A stretch of 64,000 bases of DNA from Agrypnia vestita (lineage: Eukaryota; Arthropoda; Insecta; Trichoptera; Phryganeidae), in NCBI GenBank assembly GCA_016648135.1, contig JADDOH010004276.1, forward strand, positions 62,001 to 126,000. The letters are read 5' to 3'. Below the pieces are notes generated by a model. It was not told where the DNA came from. It saw nothing but the letters and a program-made list of their open reading frames with translations, and did not search any database. Positions 10,600 to 22,299 of this stretch are shown in pieces; the first letter of the stretch is position 1, and the number at the start of each line of letters is the position of its first letter. Position numbers and translations under genes: made by a program.

Positions 10600-10810
10600 A
10601 TATGTCAAAATTTAAGACAGATTTATCTCGTAGTTTTGTTTTTATAGCTGTTGAAAGTCGACAAGTTTACTTGCAACCACGGAAATGGCGCAATGTTAAC
10701 AAAATCCACGATACGTTAGTCGACCGCCGACTGAAGGTGAGGAGATTGCTGACATTATAAACATCGCAATTGAAGGCAAAATATGATACATCATATTTTG
10801 CCTTCAATTT
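10600..10810 (+). pseudogene. mariner transposase N-terminal part (fragment 1 of a broken element)
   Basis: The reading VNKIHDTLVDRRLKVR followed, after a one-base frame change, by EIADIINIAIEG matches the mariner helix-turn-helix region (typically ...VHDMVLxDRRLKVREIADI...). This is the paired-like DNA-binding part that recognises the terminal repeats. The start is uncertain because similarity fades before about 10600. The fragment ends at a hairpin and the 5' end of an inserted LINE; the same transposase resumes at 11568. It is a pseudogene because of the frameshift, an in-frame stop and the insertion. Confidence 0.75.
10768..10809. repeat. perfect 19-bp hairpin at the mariner/LINE junction
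   Basis: Arms 10768-10786 (AATTGAAGGCAAAATATGA) and 10791-10809 are exact reverse complements around the loop TACA. It lies exactly where mariner coding sequence stops and LINE coding sequence begins, so it may be an insertion scar. Confidence 0.9.
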
Positions 10811-11567
10811 AACATGACACTGACCGTGGAACTGATCTATGTCTTTTATAACCTACGCAATATATTGAACAAAAATACTATTAAAATGGTGTATTACGCA
10901 TTGGTGCAGTCCCTCTTACAGTATGGTATTATTGGGTGGGGAGGGGCTTATAAGTCCATCGTACAGCCATTAATCATAGTGCAAAAAATAATTATTAAAA
11001 CGATTCTCAAAAAACCTTATGACTATCCTACTGTAAGTATATTTCAAGAATTTAATGTACCGTCACTCACAAAAATATACGAAACAAACTCCCTATGCCA
11101 AATTTACAAAGAATATTTTATAAATAAATCTCACCCCTAGACTGTTTAAGTAGTAGACATAGAACAAAGGGACAAATCAACATACCATCTTTAAGAACCA
11201 CCATTACACAACATCATTATACATACTTGGGAGTTAAATGGTACAATACATTTTTGTCGCAAAACAAATTTCAAGAAAGGAATATTTCACAATACGAACA
11301 GTTTAAGAAAGAGTCAAATCCTTGATTTTCGACAACGATGAATTGTAACATTGCCCACATGTCGCTTTTATACTTTAATTCTTTAGTTCTTCTTTTATAC
11401 ATTAATCTAGCTTGTAAATATTCCTTCCATAAGCTTGAGCTTTGGCTCATATTATGCGGAGTATAATGTTTATAAAAAATGTTATAATATAGAATCAATT
11501 TATTATATAAAAAAAAACAAGTATCTACTGTATAAATAAGTAAATAAAATTAAAAAAAAAAAAAAAA
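10811..11567 (+). mobile_element. 5'-truncated LINE inserted in mariner, with poly(A) tail
   Basis: The open frame from 10814 to 11140 reads ELIYVFYNLRNILNKNTIK, then MVYYALVQSLLQYGIIGWGG. This is the segment after the reverse-transcriptase domain of a Jockey/CR1-type LINE and parallels the better copy at 39902-41098 (same YYALxQSxLxY..xxWGG pattern). A frame change near 11140-11155 is followed by SSRHRTKGQINIPSLRTT and YTYLGVKWYNTF, the C-terminal region, ending in a stop near 11324. A ~240-bp 3' untranslated region and a poly(A) run ending at 11567 follow. No reverse-transcriptase catalytic motif is present, so it is dead. Mariner coding resumes at the next base. Confidence 0.85.
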
Positions 11568-11735
11568 GGGTATGAGATAGCTGTCGGCGAGATGGGTGCC
11601 GCGTTTGCTCACAGAAGGACAAAAAACGGAATAACATGGCAACATACGAGTACTGTTTGGATGTGTTTAATTTGAAAGAGTTTCTGCAGAGTTTGACAAA
11701 ACATAGATAACAAACTTTTCACTATGTTTTTTCAA
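11568..11735 (+). pseudogene. mariner transposase, fragment 2
   Basis: Starting directly after the LINE poly(A), the sequence reads GMR-LSARWVPRLLTEGQK, then in another frame TYEYCLDVFNLKEFLQSL. Mariner transposases normally have LGMRKLSARWVPRLLT followed by CLDxFxxxxxEFLRRFVT, just before the first catalytic Asp. An in-frame stop and frameshifts are present. It continues fragment 1 after the LINE and joins in sense to fragment 3. Confidence 0.82.
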
Positions 11736-12234
11736 GCTACGATTTTTCGACATATTATAAAACGTGCCTCACTTACCATTACTTTTCGGAATATTCTAAC
11801 CATATTATAGAAAATAACCACATATTCAACAATACAAAAATACACATCCTACATAAACAGACAAACGGCCTTAAACAAAATAATTAAGAAACACTTGAAA
11901 TTCATAAAAATCTAAACACAACAAATACCATAATCAATAATCAAATATAACTCTTCACATCACCCCTTCTCACAATGTTCCCGCTCTCCCACCACCTAGG
12001 CACACTCTCCACTTCTACAGAATCCACTATCTATACATCAGACATCTACTCCCGCACACCTCAGCCTCAACTCACCTGCAGAAGGAAACGGAGGTTTCCG
12101 AAACACGTAGTGTTAAAAAAAATTAAAAATGAGTGGAAAAAAAACAAAGTTTGTGTTTTATTCATAATTATTAAAAATTGATTTCCACAAAGTAAATGCC
12201 AACTCATTCAATTACTTAAACGTAGATCTATCAC
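11736..12234. other. unidentified C-rich insert inside the mariner
   Basis: This ~500-bp block separates mariner fragments 2 and 3. Its plus strand is strongly C-rich between 11950 and 12080 and contains a short open frame (11975-12181) of no recognised family. Near 12085-12115 is a small palindrome (GGAAAC...GTTTCC) followed by GAAACACGTAGTGTT. It may be a second insertion; I cannot classify it. Confidence 0.45.
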
Positions 12235-12510
12235 TTTACGTCGAAAATAAAAGAAGAGTCAAACCAGTGCACTGCTTCAAAGAAAGAAAAAACAGTTCCA
12301 TCACCGTCAGTTTGAAAGGCTATGACCACCGATTTATTGGATTTGCGAGGCATCATCTTCACTGACTATTTTGAAAAGTGAAGGACAATCACGAGGCAGT
12401 CCTATTTATTGGGTCGATTTGATTCTGAATTTATGATGAAACGGTGCTATTTGTCATAAAAATGGCTTAGCGGAAAACGGTTATTGTTTCCTTTCCTACC
12501 ACGAGTACTT
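12235..12510 (+). pseudogene. mariner transposase, fragment 3 (internally deleted)
   Basis: The sequence reads ESNQCTASKKEKTVPSPS, then AMTTDLLDLRGIIFTDYFEK, stop, RTITRQSYLLGRFDSEFM, then KKWLSGKR. Irritans-type mariners have the same blocks in this order, but the region with the second and third catalytic Asp (between the DSEL-like block and KKWLxGKRF) is missing, so the copy has a deletion as well as stops. It is collinear and in the same orientation as fragments 1 and 2, which indicates one original element. Confidence 0.78.
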
Positions 12511-13915
12511 AACATACGGCTCTCGTAAGTCTCCAGTTCCATACAAGGTCCCACCCAAATTAGCCACAACTTACTCGAATCCACGATCTCGTTCATATAT
12601 ATTTTGATGGAGGGCAAAGAAGTCATAAAGATCGATGGATATATATTATAAAGTACAGAAAACGTAAACGTTGTCGAAAAAATATTTCTAACTACACTGA
12701 CATCAACGACAAAATACATTTTATATATTATGTGGTATTAAAATTTCAGCTGGCCGAAACTAGCTCAAATTTATATCGCTCTTAACCTTCTGTTTAGTGT
12801 TAAACTTGCTATGCTACCCCAAAAGCTTACTGGCTCATATTTTCAGTGAGTTAGTAGACTGTAAGCGTTTATTGTATACATACTATTTGGGTCCAAACGT
12901 TAGATCATATCGTACAATTAATTAACATACAAATTCAGATTAATTTAGCAAAAACCGGATATTGCTAGCGCTGTTGGATTAATTAAAATCATTTACCGTA
13001 ACGAACCAAATCGTTAATCTGACAAGATGACAAGAGGATGCCCGTTGCAAGTGACATTCGAATATTGTTTCTGGTATTGTCTGTGTCGTATAATTTGAAT
13101 GAGCCAATTCAACAATCGCGCATCTCCATTTAATTTTTATTCATTTTATGTCAATTTTTATTAATTTTTGTCTACATTAAACGGCAGTACTAAAATACAT
13201 TCCGCAATAAGAAAATTTATTTCTCTGTAGGCAGTACATGGTGACTGTATTTGAGCAGTTCGATAAAAAAAGGCTCATAACTCATCAGAGATCATTTTTG
13301 GTCACCGCAAGCCATCATGGATGGGATGTTTATTTTATATTAAATCCTTGAGTAGAGGAAAGTATGATTTACTTAGATTACACTGGCGTAGGAATAAGCG
13401 TAGTAAAAAAATGTATGTACATATATTTACAAAGTATGGAAGAAATGTCAAATATATTCCGAAATGTCATAAATATAATTAAATTTGAAATAAGATTAAT
13501 TTCAACTACGTAACAAACGACACAATGGTTATGAAAATGTCGCCGTAAAAAATTTAATTTTAAGAAAATTCTTCATAAATGACCATAAACCAATTTTTAT
13601 TAACAGAAACATATTTAATCCATGCAATTTACTAGTAAATTGAAATGAAATAAATGTACTAAAAGATTACAATAATGCCACTCTATTTAAAGATGATCGC
13701 AAATAGCGCATCGCATTGATAAGCAAATTCTTGGAAATACGGAATTATTAACATCTGTAAATGACCAAAAATTACACTTTTCGAAGAAAAACGCTACAGT
13801 ACTATAAATTTACTTGTCAACTGCATAAAGCTCGCAGAAGTTAAGATTTCGCGAATATAATAAGGCTTCAGTAAGAAAATATCTAGTTTAATACAACTGT
13901 CTTACAGATTCATGA
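12511..13915. other. no recognised gene
   Basis: A minus-strand open frame at 12447-12719 overlaps the mariner tail and has no recognised features. The rest is AT-rich and unassigned. Confidence 0.5.
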
Positions 13916-13919
13916 AGAA

Positions 13920-14115
13920 ATCTAAATTTGAAAAAAAAAAATTGGAAAAAAAATTGGGGAAAATAAATTTTGGAAAAAAAGTTTTGAGAAAAAATTTGGA
14001 AAAAAAAAATTCGGAAAAAATTTCGGGAAATTTTTCTTTTCATAATAAATAATAAAAAAAATAACTTCATAGCAAATAATAAAAAAAAATGTTTTTGAAT
14101 TTTTTTTATTATACA
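13920..14115. repeat. low-complexity purine-rich tract
   Basis: Imperfect repeats of the type TTGGAAAAAAA / TTCGGAAAAAA, then AATAATAAAAAA. Overlapping minus-strand frames rich in Phe are a by-product of this composition. Confidence 0.8.
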
Positions 14116-14139
14116 CGGACGGATTTTTTTATTAGTTTC

Positions 14140-14215
14140 GGACGTTACACAAAGTTACTCGGACAGACAGACGGACACACGGACGGACAAACAGACAACG
14201 AAATTATTGTAATTG
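14140..14215 (+). repeat. dispersed-repeat tail fragment (GACAGAC tract)
   Basis: CGTTACACAAAGTTACTCGG is followed by a GACAGACGGACACACGGACG-type tract and ACGAAATTATTGTAA. It matches, in opposite orientation, the tail at 58965-59045 (CGTTACACGAAGTTACGGAC, GACAGAC tract, ACGAAATTATTATA). The 5' part of the element is not recognisable here. Confidence 0.6.
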
Positions 14216-15005
14216 GAATGCCTGTCTCGATTGAAAAATCTGTGATACACAAATAATTTGATTAGAATCACTATTCAATGTTTTGTGTAATTAGATTTGT
14301 GTACATTAATTACCTTTATAATTTAAAGCCATCTTGAGAGCGTAAAAGAATTAGAATAAGAATGAACGTAATATGTACACAAATTAATGTTCTTCATTAT
14401 CTACGCATTTATGTGCCGACATCTACCAGTTAATTTACTTCAGCGTAAATACAAATGCACACATAACAATACATTGAATTTAGAATTTCGATGTCTGTCA
14501 GCGCCTTTTCTATAAAAGACAATTTCTTTTGAGTAGTGTTAACATTTAGAACTTACAGCAACTCCATAATCTCTTGATTGCGGGCCATCCAAATCGTTTA
14601 CAATTTCTCACCGTCAACAATGTATTGTGCATTAATTACTCATTGGGTATACGTCAACAATGTATTATGCATCAATTACTCTGCTAGTGCAACCACCTAT
14701 TTTTTTCTTTTATCAAAAAGACCAAAATAAATCTCCAAATACACGAATACAAATGGTGAGCCATTTTGGGGTGGATTTTCTGTCACTCATTCATCTAAGC
14801 ATTTATACTCATAACTTTAAAATAATTCTAATGTGCACTAGGCCTTATCAATAAACATACCCGTCACATCTTCGTTTACTTTACACATTAGGAATGCTGA
14901 ATGTCAAATGCAGGCATTTTTGTACAAGGCAATAAGGAATATTGGGTCATATAAAAAATTGGCATAAAAGCTTAATAAGGGGATGTCCCCGATAGAATGA
15001 ATTAC
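14216..15005. other. probable intron 3' of the Ig exon, with a local duplication
   Basis: On the minus strand this lies just downstream of the exon's splice donor. A ~30-bp sequence (CGTCAACAATGTATTGTGCA...) occurs at 14612 and again, slightly changed, at 14652. No second Ig exon was found here. Confidence 0.5.
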
Positions 15006-15103
15006 CTTGTAATTGGATAGATCTTGCACGACGCAGGCCAGCACCGCTTCCCTCCCCACCGTGGCGGTCGCGTTCGCTATCGGCGCGCTGAACTTGGGCT
15101 CCG
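15006..15103 (-). CDS. internal exon of an Ig-superfamily cell-adhesion gene (DIP/lachesin-like)
   Basis: On the minus strand a pyrimidine-rich acceptor (TCCGTTGTCTGTTTTCAG) precedes a 98-bp, GC-rich exon that ends AATTACAAG at the donor GTAATT. In the frame with two leading bases it encodes EPKFSAPIANATATVGRE, then AVLACVVQDLSNYK, without stops. This is the start of an amino-terminal Ig domain: the ExxFxxPIxNxTxxVGRxxxLxCxV pattern carries the first Ig cysteine. Drosophila Dpr-interacting proteins and lachesin-like relatives have this sequence, normally continued by VAWVRxDTQTIL in the next exon. Those proteins sit on the neuronal surface and bind Dpr partners during synaptic matching. The exon starts in phase with one base from the previous exon and ends on a codon boundary. 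Genes of this family often have very long introns, which fits the gene-poor surroundings. The neighbouring exons were not found in the window. Confidence 0.82.
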
Positions 15104-16741
15104 CTGAAAACAGACAACGGACTAATGATAATACATCGACTTACTCCCGGGACACAGAAACTTCAGTCCCAGGTGATCTTCTTGGTTTTAAAATGGACGG
15201 CAATTTAAAGGTTTTCTTCAAAAAATAATCTTATTTTTAACATTAATAAGTTATTCATAAATAAACTATAGGATATACAGCGTGTATACTCGCATAACGA
15301 TGGCCTCGTAACACAAAAACCTATCAAAAAATTGTCAAGTTCCCAGTAGAGACAAAAAAAAAGATTTTGTCAATAATTAAAATAAATTATACAAGTCTTA
15401 CACAGAGAGAAGAAGACTTATAGACAGACATAGAAGTCTCACAGAGAAAAGAAGAAGATAGAATAAATTTTTCTACTAAAACTAATTTCGAAGGGGTGGC
15501 ACGGAGAAGTAATGAATATTCCTACCGGTAAAGGTGAAAAACATAATTTTACAAATTTTATAATATTTATTAAAAAATTATCATTAACATAAAATTTTCC
15601 TTTGAATTGCCTTTCCATTAAATGCCACAAAGATTCCACATCCAGCCAAGAAGTTTACAAACAATCTTTTGATTCTGATGGGTCAGTAAGATGGCGAGTT
15701 CTCCAAAGTTTTCCTCCTTTTGTACTTAGGCGAACTATTAAGTTACTTTACTCCTTTCATCTACGAAAAAGATGTAGAGAATATAAGAATATAAGACATA
15801 TTAAATATAATTTTTATTTGAAATATCAAACGTTAGCAAAATAGCACCAAGTTTAAGACAAAAAATTCAATGGCGTTTCATAGAATGATCAATTTTCGTA
15901 TTATGTCGGTACCTAAGAACAATAATTGTGAACTTCTCAATGGATTTGAAAATATTTGTACTTACATCTGCCAAAAAAATTAAAGTTTTAATTGAACGTA
16001 TATTAAAATATTTTACTAAGTTACAAGATTGTATGAAAACTAGAACAGAAAAGTTATGTATACCCTCTCAGTACATGTAATTCTTTATCATATTTTTTTA
16101 ATTATTAAATATTTTTCAATTATTACTTTATATACAATTATTAAATGCTTTATCTACGCTTTGTGAAAATTGCTAGCACAGAACTTTTTAGTTGATCAAA
16201 ACGTGAAGTGTTCTTGATTATCCATTTTGTACTCGTTAATTGCTAATTTGAGGCTCTTATCACAAATTAACAAAATACATTATTTTACCATTATGTCTTT
16301 AAAGATTGTGCCGAAGAGTTTAATATTATCGAAGCTCTGCATAGTACAAATTCAATATTATTATTTTATCTATAATACCAAATGCAGAGGAGTGGTTTGG
16401 AATATTAAATGCCTTTTGGCAACTGATGTTGCACAAACGAGGAGGCAATTTGGCTTCACATTGCTTTGAAAAGAAGACCGAGCAACCCCTTGTTAAGGCT
16501 CTCTTTACGAGCGCCCCCAGTAGTTTCTATGCAGATGGACCGGGTGGTTTTTTATGCAATTTTAACAGACTAGCTCCACTCGCCGCTGAAAGATCTTTTC
16601 CATACTTTCGCGAAGACGTAATACGAAAAGCGTAACGGTAAAGTTTTTTTAAAATATAATAATTTTTCCCGACAAATTTGAAACCTTATTTCAAGCTCCT
16701 TGACGGACTTTTATTTGAAGTATTATAGAGAATTTATTCAT
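15104..16741. other. probable intron sequence
   Basis: Includes a short imperfect direct repeat of an ACACAGAGAGAAGAAGA-type sequence at about 15398-15460. A GC-richer open frame lies at 16426-16635 (+), ending before a run of AT-rich DNA; it encodes no recognised domain and has no convincing splice sites. Otherwise nothing supported. Confidence 0.5.
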
Positions 16742-16833
16742 ATATTTTTGACGTATTGTAGCATCGAAGCCTTACTCAGACAGTTTCGTCTGAGTAAGGC
16801 TTTGATGTTTCACAAAAATTAAGTCAAAAATAT
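16742..16833. repeat. hairpin with 20-bp inner stem
   Basis: Arms 16762-16781 and 16788-16807 (CATCGAAGCCTTACTCAGAC and its complement, one G-T type change) surround a 6-base loop; an outer pair (ATATTTTTGAC / GTCAAAAATAT) extends it. It could be a small foldback remnant. Confidence 0.75.
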
Positions 16834-18832
16834 TTTAAAAAAATGCAAACTTTGATGGCGCATATCTCCATTACTATTGATTTTAGTTCATAATAGCTCG
16901 AACATTTTCGACTCATAATCAGGGCAGAAATATAGTCCTGCGAGGTCATTAATGTTTTCCAAATAACCCTGTATATAAGAACTTTTATTTCCAAATAATA
17001 AGAAATACAATAAGGAATACGCTACAAACTATCATTTATTTTCCAGATCCAGGGGACAAAATGCCAAGAACTTCTTTGGTCGTTAGATTTTCGGGATGCC
17101 GAGAAAAGTGGATGAGTATAGTCAAAAGAAAATAAGAAAAAAAACATGAAAATTTCGAACGTCAGTCGTAACAGATCGATAGGTAGGAAGATTTTCAATT
17201 ACTAACAAAATAATGTTTTTACTTATGTAGTTATACCATATAATATTATACTCTTTTTCATTTCTTCAGTAATAATTATTACATGAATTTTTATCAATAA
17301 ATAGGTATTGAAGATTGGTATTTTAAAAATATTCATTTTGGTCAGGTACTGCATGACATTTTTTTACAGTTTTTTCATAATTCAGTGATTTATTGAAGCT
17401 TGAATACCGATTACCAGATAATGATAATTATTTTTAATAATCCTGAAGACTTCTCATAACTTCTAAACACAAAGCAATCAGTGTAATCCCTATCCCTGTT
17501 TATGAAGAGGCGCACTCAACTAATACCCAAAAATGAAATAAAAACGATAAAGTAGGAGAAACGCAATAGAAAAATATATGAAAAATTATGAATTACATGT
17601 AAAACATATATGTACATACATAAGTAACATAAACTACGTAAGTTATATAAAATGAAGGTAGGTGTAATTTATAATGAATAATTTACATGATTTTAAAAAC
17701 GTAGAGTTAAAATATGCGAAAAATATTGAGATAGATGTGAACGTGGATAATTGAAACAAATGAGGCCAATGCGATAAACATATTAAATTTGACAGTTTTT
17801 GAGGGAGTTCATTTTGAGAAGACGAGTGCGTATAATAAAGTGTAAAGAAAGAGAAAAATATGTTTCAGTGAGAAATATTTTTTACACATTCATGCAACCT
17901 CTTTGAGAATATGTGAACGAAAAAAATTCTTGGTACGTTTATTTTTTCTAAAATTTCAACGATGGATCGTTATTTCGTGGGATGATGTCCCAAAAGCAAT
18001 ATGTTTATTTTCTGGAAAATTTTTTCGACAAACCTTAAAATTTCACGAATTTTCTAAAATTTATTTCAATAGTCTTCACAGTAGATGCATCATCATCCAT
18101 CTCACAACTGAATGACTGAATCTTTAAAATGCCATTATCCAGCGAGAGAATAACTTTTGTTAATGTGAGATAATGATAAATAATTGCGCATTTTCGAGAA
18201 TAATTATACTAGGCAGCGATGAAATTTAACGTTGTATTGAGAATGTAAGATATCATTTCTGTTATTTTAATATAATTGAAAACATTGGACAATCCACTTG
18301 GGTACCGGTTTTAATACCACTATATCTTAGACCATTTACTTTTTTAAATGTGTTAAATTTTGTTATATGTGTTAAACTTTTTTAAATGTTTCCAAAAGCT
18401 GGTTCGCAAATTCTAAGAAGTTATTATTATTGAGACATTTTTAATGTTCCTTTACTCTAAACTTAAAATAACGGCATTTTATATAGGTAAAACTACACGT
18501 AATTTTAACTTCTCAGAACGGCACGTAATTCTTGAATCATTTTTTTGGAAACAGGCAGCATATTTACAAATAAAATGGCATTGAGATTCTCGTTATGAAT
18601 ATTAGATACCTTCGATTGAATGGCTTAGAAATGTTAGAAATCAAAAAATGCCTGAAAACGAAAACCAATATCATTAATAACCAGTGAAATTTTACGAATT
18701 ACCCATTATTTGATACATTCCGTATTTCGGTGTTTACTTGTTAATCAACCCCACTATAGACACGCACCCGTTTAAAAATTATCCTTTTTACCAAAAGTAA
18801 GAGAGTAATTGATAATTAGTATCTAGTCCGTT
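16834..18832. other. no recognised gene
   Basis: AT-rich sequence with short frames only (for example 17903-18115 +). Nothing recognised. Confidence 0.5.
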
Positions 18833-18941
18833 CTAATAAAGATACAACGGTATCGAAGCTGTAGTCATAAAGTTACTTCAAGTGGTTTATATAGAGCTTT
18901 TAAATAATTTAAATTAATAGTTATGTCAAACCACAAAGTTA
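18833..18941 (+). other. relative of the 9.6-kb hammerhead-like locus (decayed)
   Basis: It aligns with 9631-9734: CTAATAA for CTGACGA, the hairpin GATAC-AACG-GTATC where the other has GACG-GGTA-CGTC, GAAGC for GAAAC, then GTAGTCATAAAG, AGTGGTTTATAT and finally ATGTCAAACCACAAAGTTA for ATGTCTAACCACAAAGTTA. The hairpin changes on both sides while pairing is kept, although the core bases have decayed. Confidence 0.45.
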
Positions 18942-21195
18942 ATGTTATAAACACCAAAATTAAATAATTTTTGGATGAGGTGGAATTTCTATATTCCACA
19001 AGTACTATCCAGTTTTTCGATAAATATAATACATATTCATTTCCTTAATATCAAAATTGTATCACTTTAATATCGTTAACTAAAATTAATAAATGCACGA
19101 GACGTGGTTTAACTCATCCCTCGATAGTGTTTGCCGCGTTATTTAAATAATATAATTTTATTGAAAGCCAACCGGCTTAAGTTAGCTCCTGACTATTAGG
19201 TATATAACTGCATGTTAGTTACCTAACTTCATTAAACAGAGTTTCTGGCTTTGCACCAAGTGAGAATATCCTTACCAAAAAGAGACATTGGTGCTGTTTT
19301 AACCTTCTATTGATTGCTCTTTTTACGTAGCTTTAGAATTCAAGCGGGGTGCATAAAATTTGCTATATTCTGTATATTACGGAGCTTTCTCTACGTGACT
19401 CCTGACCCTTCCAGAATAAACTATTCGAAAACTTTATAAAACCTTTGGTAACAGAAAGTATCAAATATTTTATATAATATGTAGATATGAGAATATTAGA
19501 ACAACCAATGAAATATAGAAAATAACATTTTTAAATTAATATTTAATCATCAAATATTACATTTAAGGAAATAAAACTCGCTTAATTTACTAAAGACACA
19601 TTTTGCCTTTTGAAATCATTATTATTCTGAAGTACCTAAATTACAAAAGGTAAAATAATAAAAAAATAGTTTTAACAGTCTTAATTTACCTAAATAGATT
19701 AATTATGATCTTATCATTAATTGAACACGGAACCCTCGATGTGAGAAGCAACTGTCTAAGAAAACCTCAGTTAAGATAAATGAATATCCACATATATCTA
19801 AATATTATTCTACCAACTTATCTAGGAAATATATAAATCAATATTCTCCAAATTAATCCGGAGAAATTATTACGTGCAGAAATATTTAATGAAAACAAAA
19901 GTAGAAAAAATAGAAGGCACTTGTTATATGTTTGAGAACTTAAATTATATTATTATTTGCTCTTTGCGTTTGTTACTATTAAATACTCCGTGACGGACAA
20001 ATGGTTAAGAACGGTTATTTTTTCCATTTATCTGTGATGGAAGCCATGGATTTCCAGTAATGGTGAATGACAGCTTAATGACGATCGCGCTGTACAAAAA
20101 TAGATGTATCTACCAAATCAATGAACATACATATATACACGAAAGTAAAAGAAATATAAAAATGATTGCACATACCATAAACACAGGCTAGATAGAGACG
20201 ATTGGATTCTACGGGCTTAGTGTGTGTAATAGTCCGTTTCAAAAATAGGTAATATTTTTTATTGTCAAAATATTAAGTGATGATGGTGAGTCGGAAAATT
20301 CACATAAGACAAAACGCCATGTCCTGTATTTGTGATAGGCGTAGATTTAGGTGTGTATAACATTTATTTTAGGAACATTTGTTTTAAGTGATTAAATTTT
20401 TTAGTGTAATAGGGTAGTTTTGTATATGGTGGAAAATCCACAGTTAAAATCGATTAAGATAAAATGCTTTATCAAAATCACATATAAATTCATAAATACA
20501 AAAAAAAAATATAATGCTTTTAAAGAATTGAAAATATAAATATTTAATATTTTCCTATCCTAATTTACAGACATTGCGTGCGAATATTTTGAGGACACCG
20601 TTTTCAATCAATTTCAAAAGACTCCTTTGCCCATGATTACAGTGACCAATACATTAATATACTGACACATGTTGGGTGCTACGCAAAATCATACTAATCC
20701 AGTTAAATGTTTACGTAAATTCTTATATAAATAGTAAAACGAAAAAGCAACGCAAGGGAATATTTCTCAAAATTCAAACATCCCCCAGTAGGAAGAAGGT
20801 TAACTCAGCAGCAGGTATTAAGGGGCTAAAAGCTCGGACATTGAGTATGGGTAATTGGGTTGCTATTTTGGCTGAAATACTAGGGCTTGAATATCATCTA
20901 ATGCCATGTTACAATCTAACAAAGGTAAATTAAAGCAGTCCGTATTCATATCAGAATTTGCATAATGGTTCGAATTGAGAACCTATATGTCGGCTTAGTA
21001 TTATGGGAATATAATGTACAAGTTGCAAATCTACTGCATGAAACGTGATTAAAATTTTGTGTTTTCTGAGAAATTAATAAAAATAATTTTTTTTACTCAT
21101 AAATTTTTTTGTATTGTAAATTGTAATGAATCAAAAGAAAGGTACACGGCAATTTTTTTTCTATCTATATATCTCTATACGATTTGATCACTTAA
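18942..21195. other. no recognised gene
   Basis: AT-rich sequence. A plus-strand frame at 20676-20933 contains RTLSMGNW, which vaguely recalls the start of a LINE endonuclease (RTLxxGTWN) but is too short to call. Confidence 0.45.
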
Positions 21196-21199
21196 TAAT

Positions 21200-21880
21200 A
21201 TTAATATACTAGTATGCTTGCATTCACTTTCTGCCTTTTTCTTGCCTTTCTGCTTTTAGTATGCCTGCTTCACTATGTAGTCTGGTGGTCTCTGTCTTAT
21301 GTCATCTCAATGTCACCATATCATCTCAAATGTCATTCCTCCAGTTTACTGTTTATGTCTGTTCCACCCAGACTACCGCAAATGCGTGAACTTTTAATCC
21401 TATTTTTAGTATTACTCGTGCCGACCATCTAAGCTTTCGCATTTCTGCTGTTTCAGAAATGTTTTGAGTAGGAGTTGTACATAGTCCAGCATTTGGAGCC
21501 ATACATTATCGCGGGTCTAATCGCGGGTAAATTTTTCCTTTTAGTTTTATAGGCATTTTCGTGTCACATAAGATTCCTGCTACGGATCTAAATTACATCC
21601 TTCTTACACCTATTCTATGGTCGACACTCGCTGCACATCTTCCGTCTCTGTGAATGAGTGATCCCATATACTTAAATGAGTCACAGATAGCTAATGTTTC
21701 CCCATCCATCACAGAAGTTACAACATTTATGTCTTTAAATGGCTAGTACAATATTCGGTATTTTTCCTGCTAATTATTGGGGAATTATCCTCCAGGATCT
21801 TTTTTTACCTTTCCAGGTTATTCTATTAAGCACAAGGATTATCTGCTATCAGAATTATATCATTTGCAAAAAATATAATC
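21200..21880 (-). pseudogene. LINE reverse transcriptase, post-catalytic region, antisense relic
   Basis: Read on the minus strand, a degraded ANDIILIAD block (near 21850) stands for the FADDI/LVL catalytic motif. It is followed by SVMDGETLAICDSFKYMGSL, IHRDGRCAASVDHRIG, FRSVAGILCDTKMPIKLKG, RPAIMYGSKCWTM, TAEMRKLRW, and further GSLGGTDINSKLEE in a shifted frame. This is the consecutive order of motifs after the active site of the RTE-like LINEs common in insects and plants (FKYLGS, SGVLCD, KLKGKxYR, RPAMLYG, ECW, AEMRMLRW). It has many frameshifts and stops and cannot be active. Short open frames here on the plus strand are by-products. Confidence 0.78.
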
Positions 21881-22299
21881 TTGAAAAAACTGTTCATTTC
21901 TTGTACTTAGAATAGTATTGTAAAAGATAATTATAGATTTAATGATATTGGCCAATCCTTTTCAAGTTGTCCAGCACTAGTTTCTTAACCATCTCTACGT
22001 TCTTTTATATTTTGGCAATTTACAACTATTTTTTTATACTTTTATTGTATCCAGTTCAAAAACGGCGTCCACTTTTCTTTTACACTGCACGACTTTTTCG
22101 CATTCTCAGTCATCAATAACTTTCTAAATTACTCAGCGCTCAGAGTTATTTCAGAATTTTCAAATAAAGTGCAATTAATTAAACTCAATAGTTTAAAATA
22201 TATTTTTGTTTTCAAATCGAACCCCTATTAACTTACGTAATATGTTTTTGTCAATGTATTCTTTGAAGCTAAAGTTGTTGAATGCAAATGAATAAAATT

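Noticed and set aside
13888..14116. Two Phe-rich minus-strand frames
   Set aside because: By-products of the purine-rich low-complexity tract.
15013..15228. Open plus-strand frame over the GC-rich block
   Set aside because: It is antisense to the Ig exon; the splice sites and Ig-domain motif are on the minus strand.
16426..16635. GC-richer 69-codon frame as a host exon
   Set aside because: No recognised domain and no matching splice sites; the composition alone is not enough.
20676..20933. Possible LINE endonuclease start (RTLSMGNW)
   Set aside because: Only eight residues resemble the RTLxxGTWN motif, and nothing downstream supports it.
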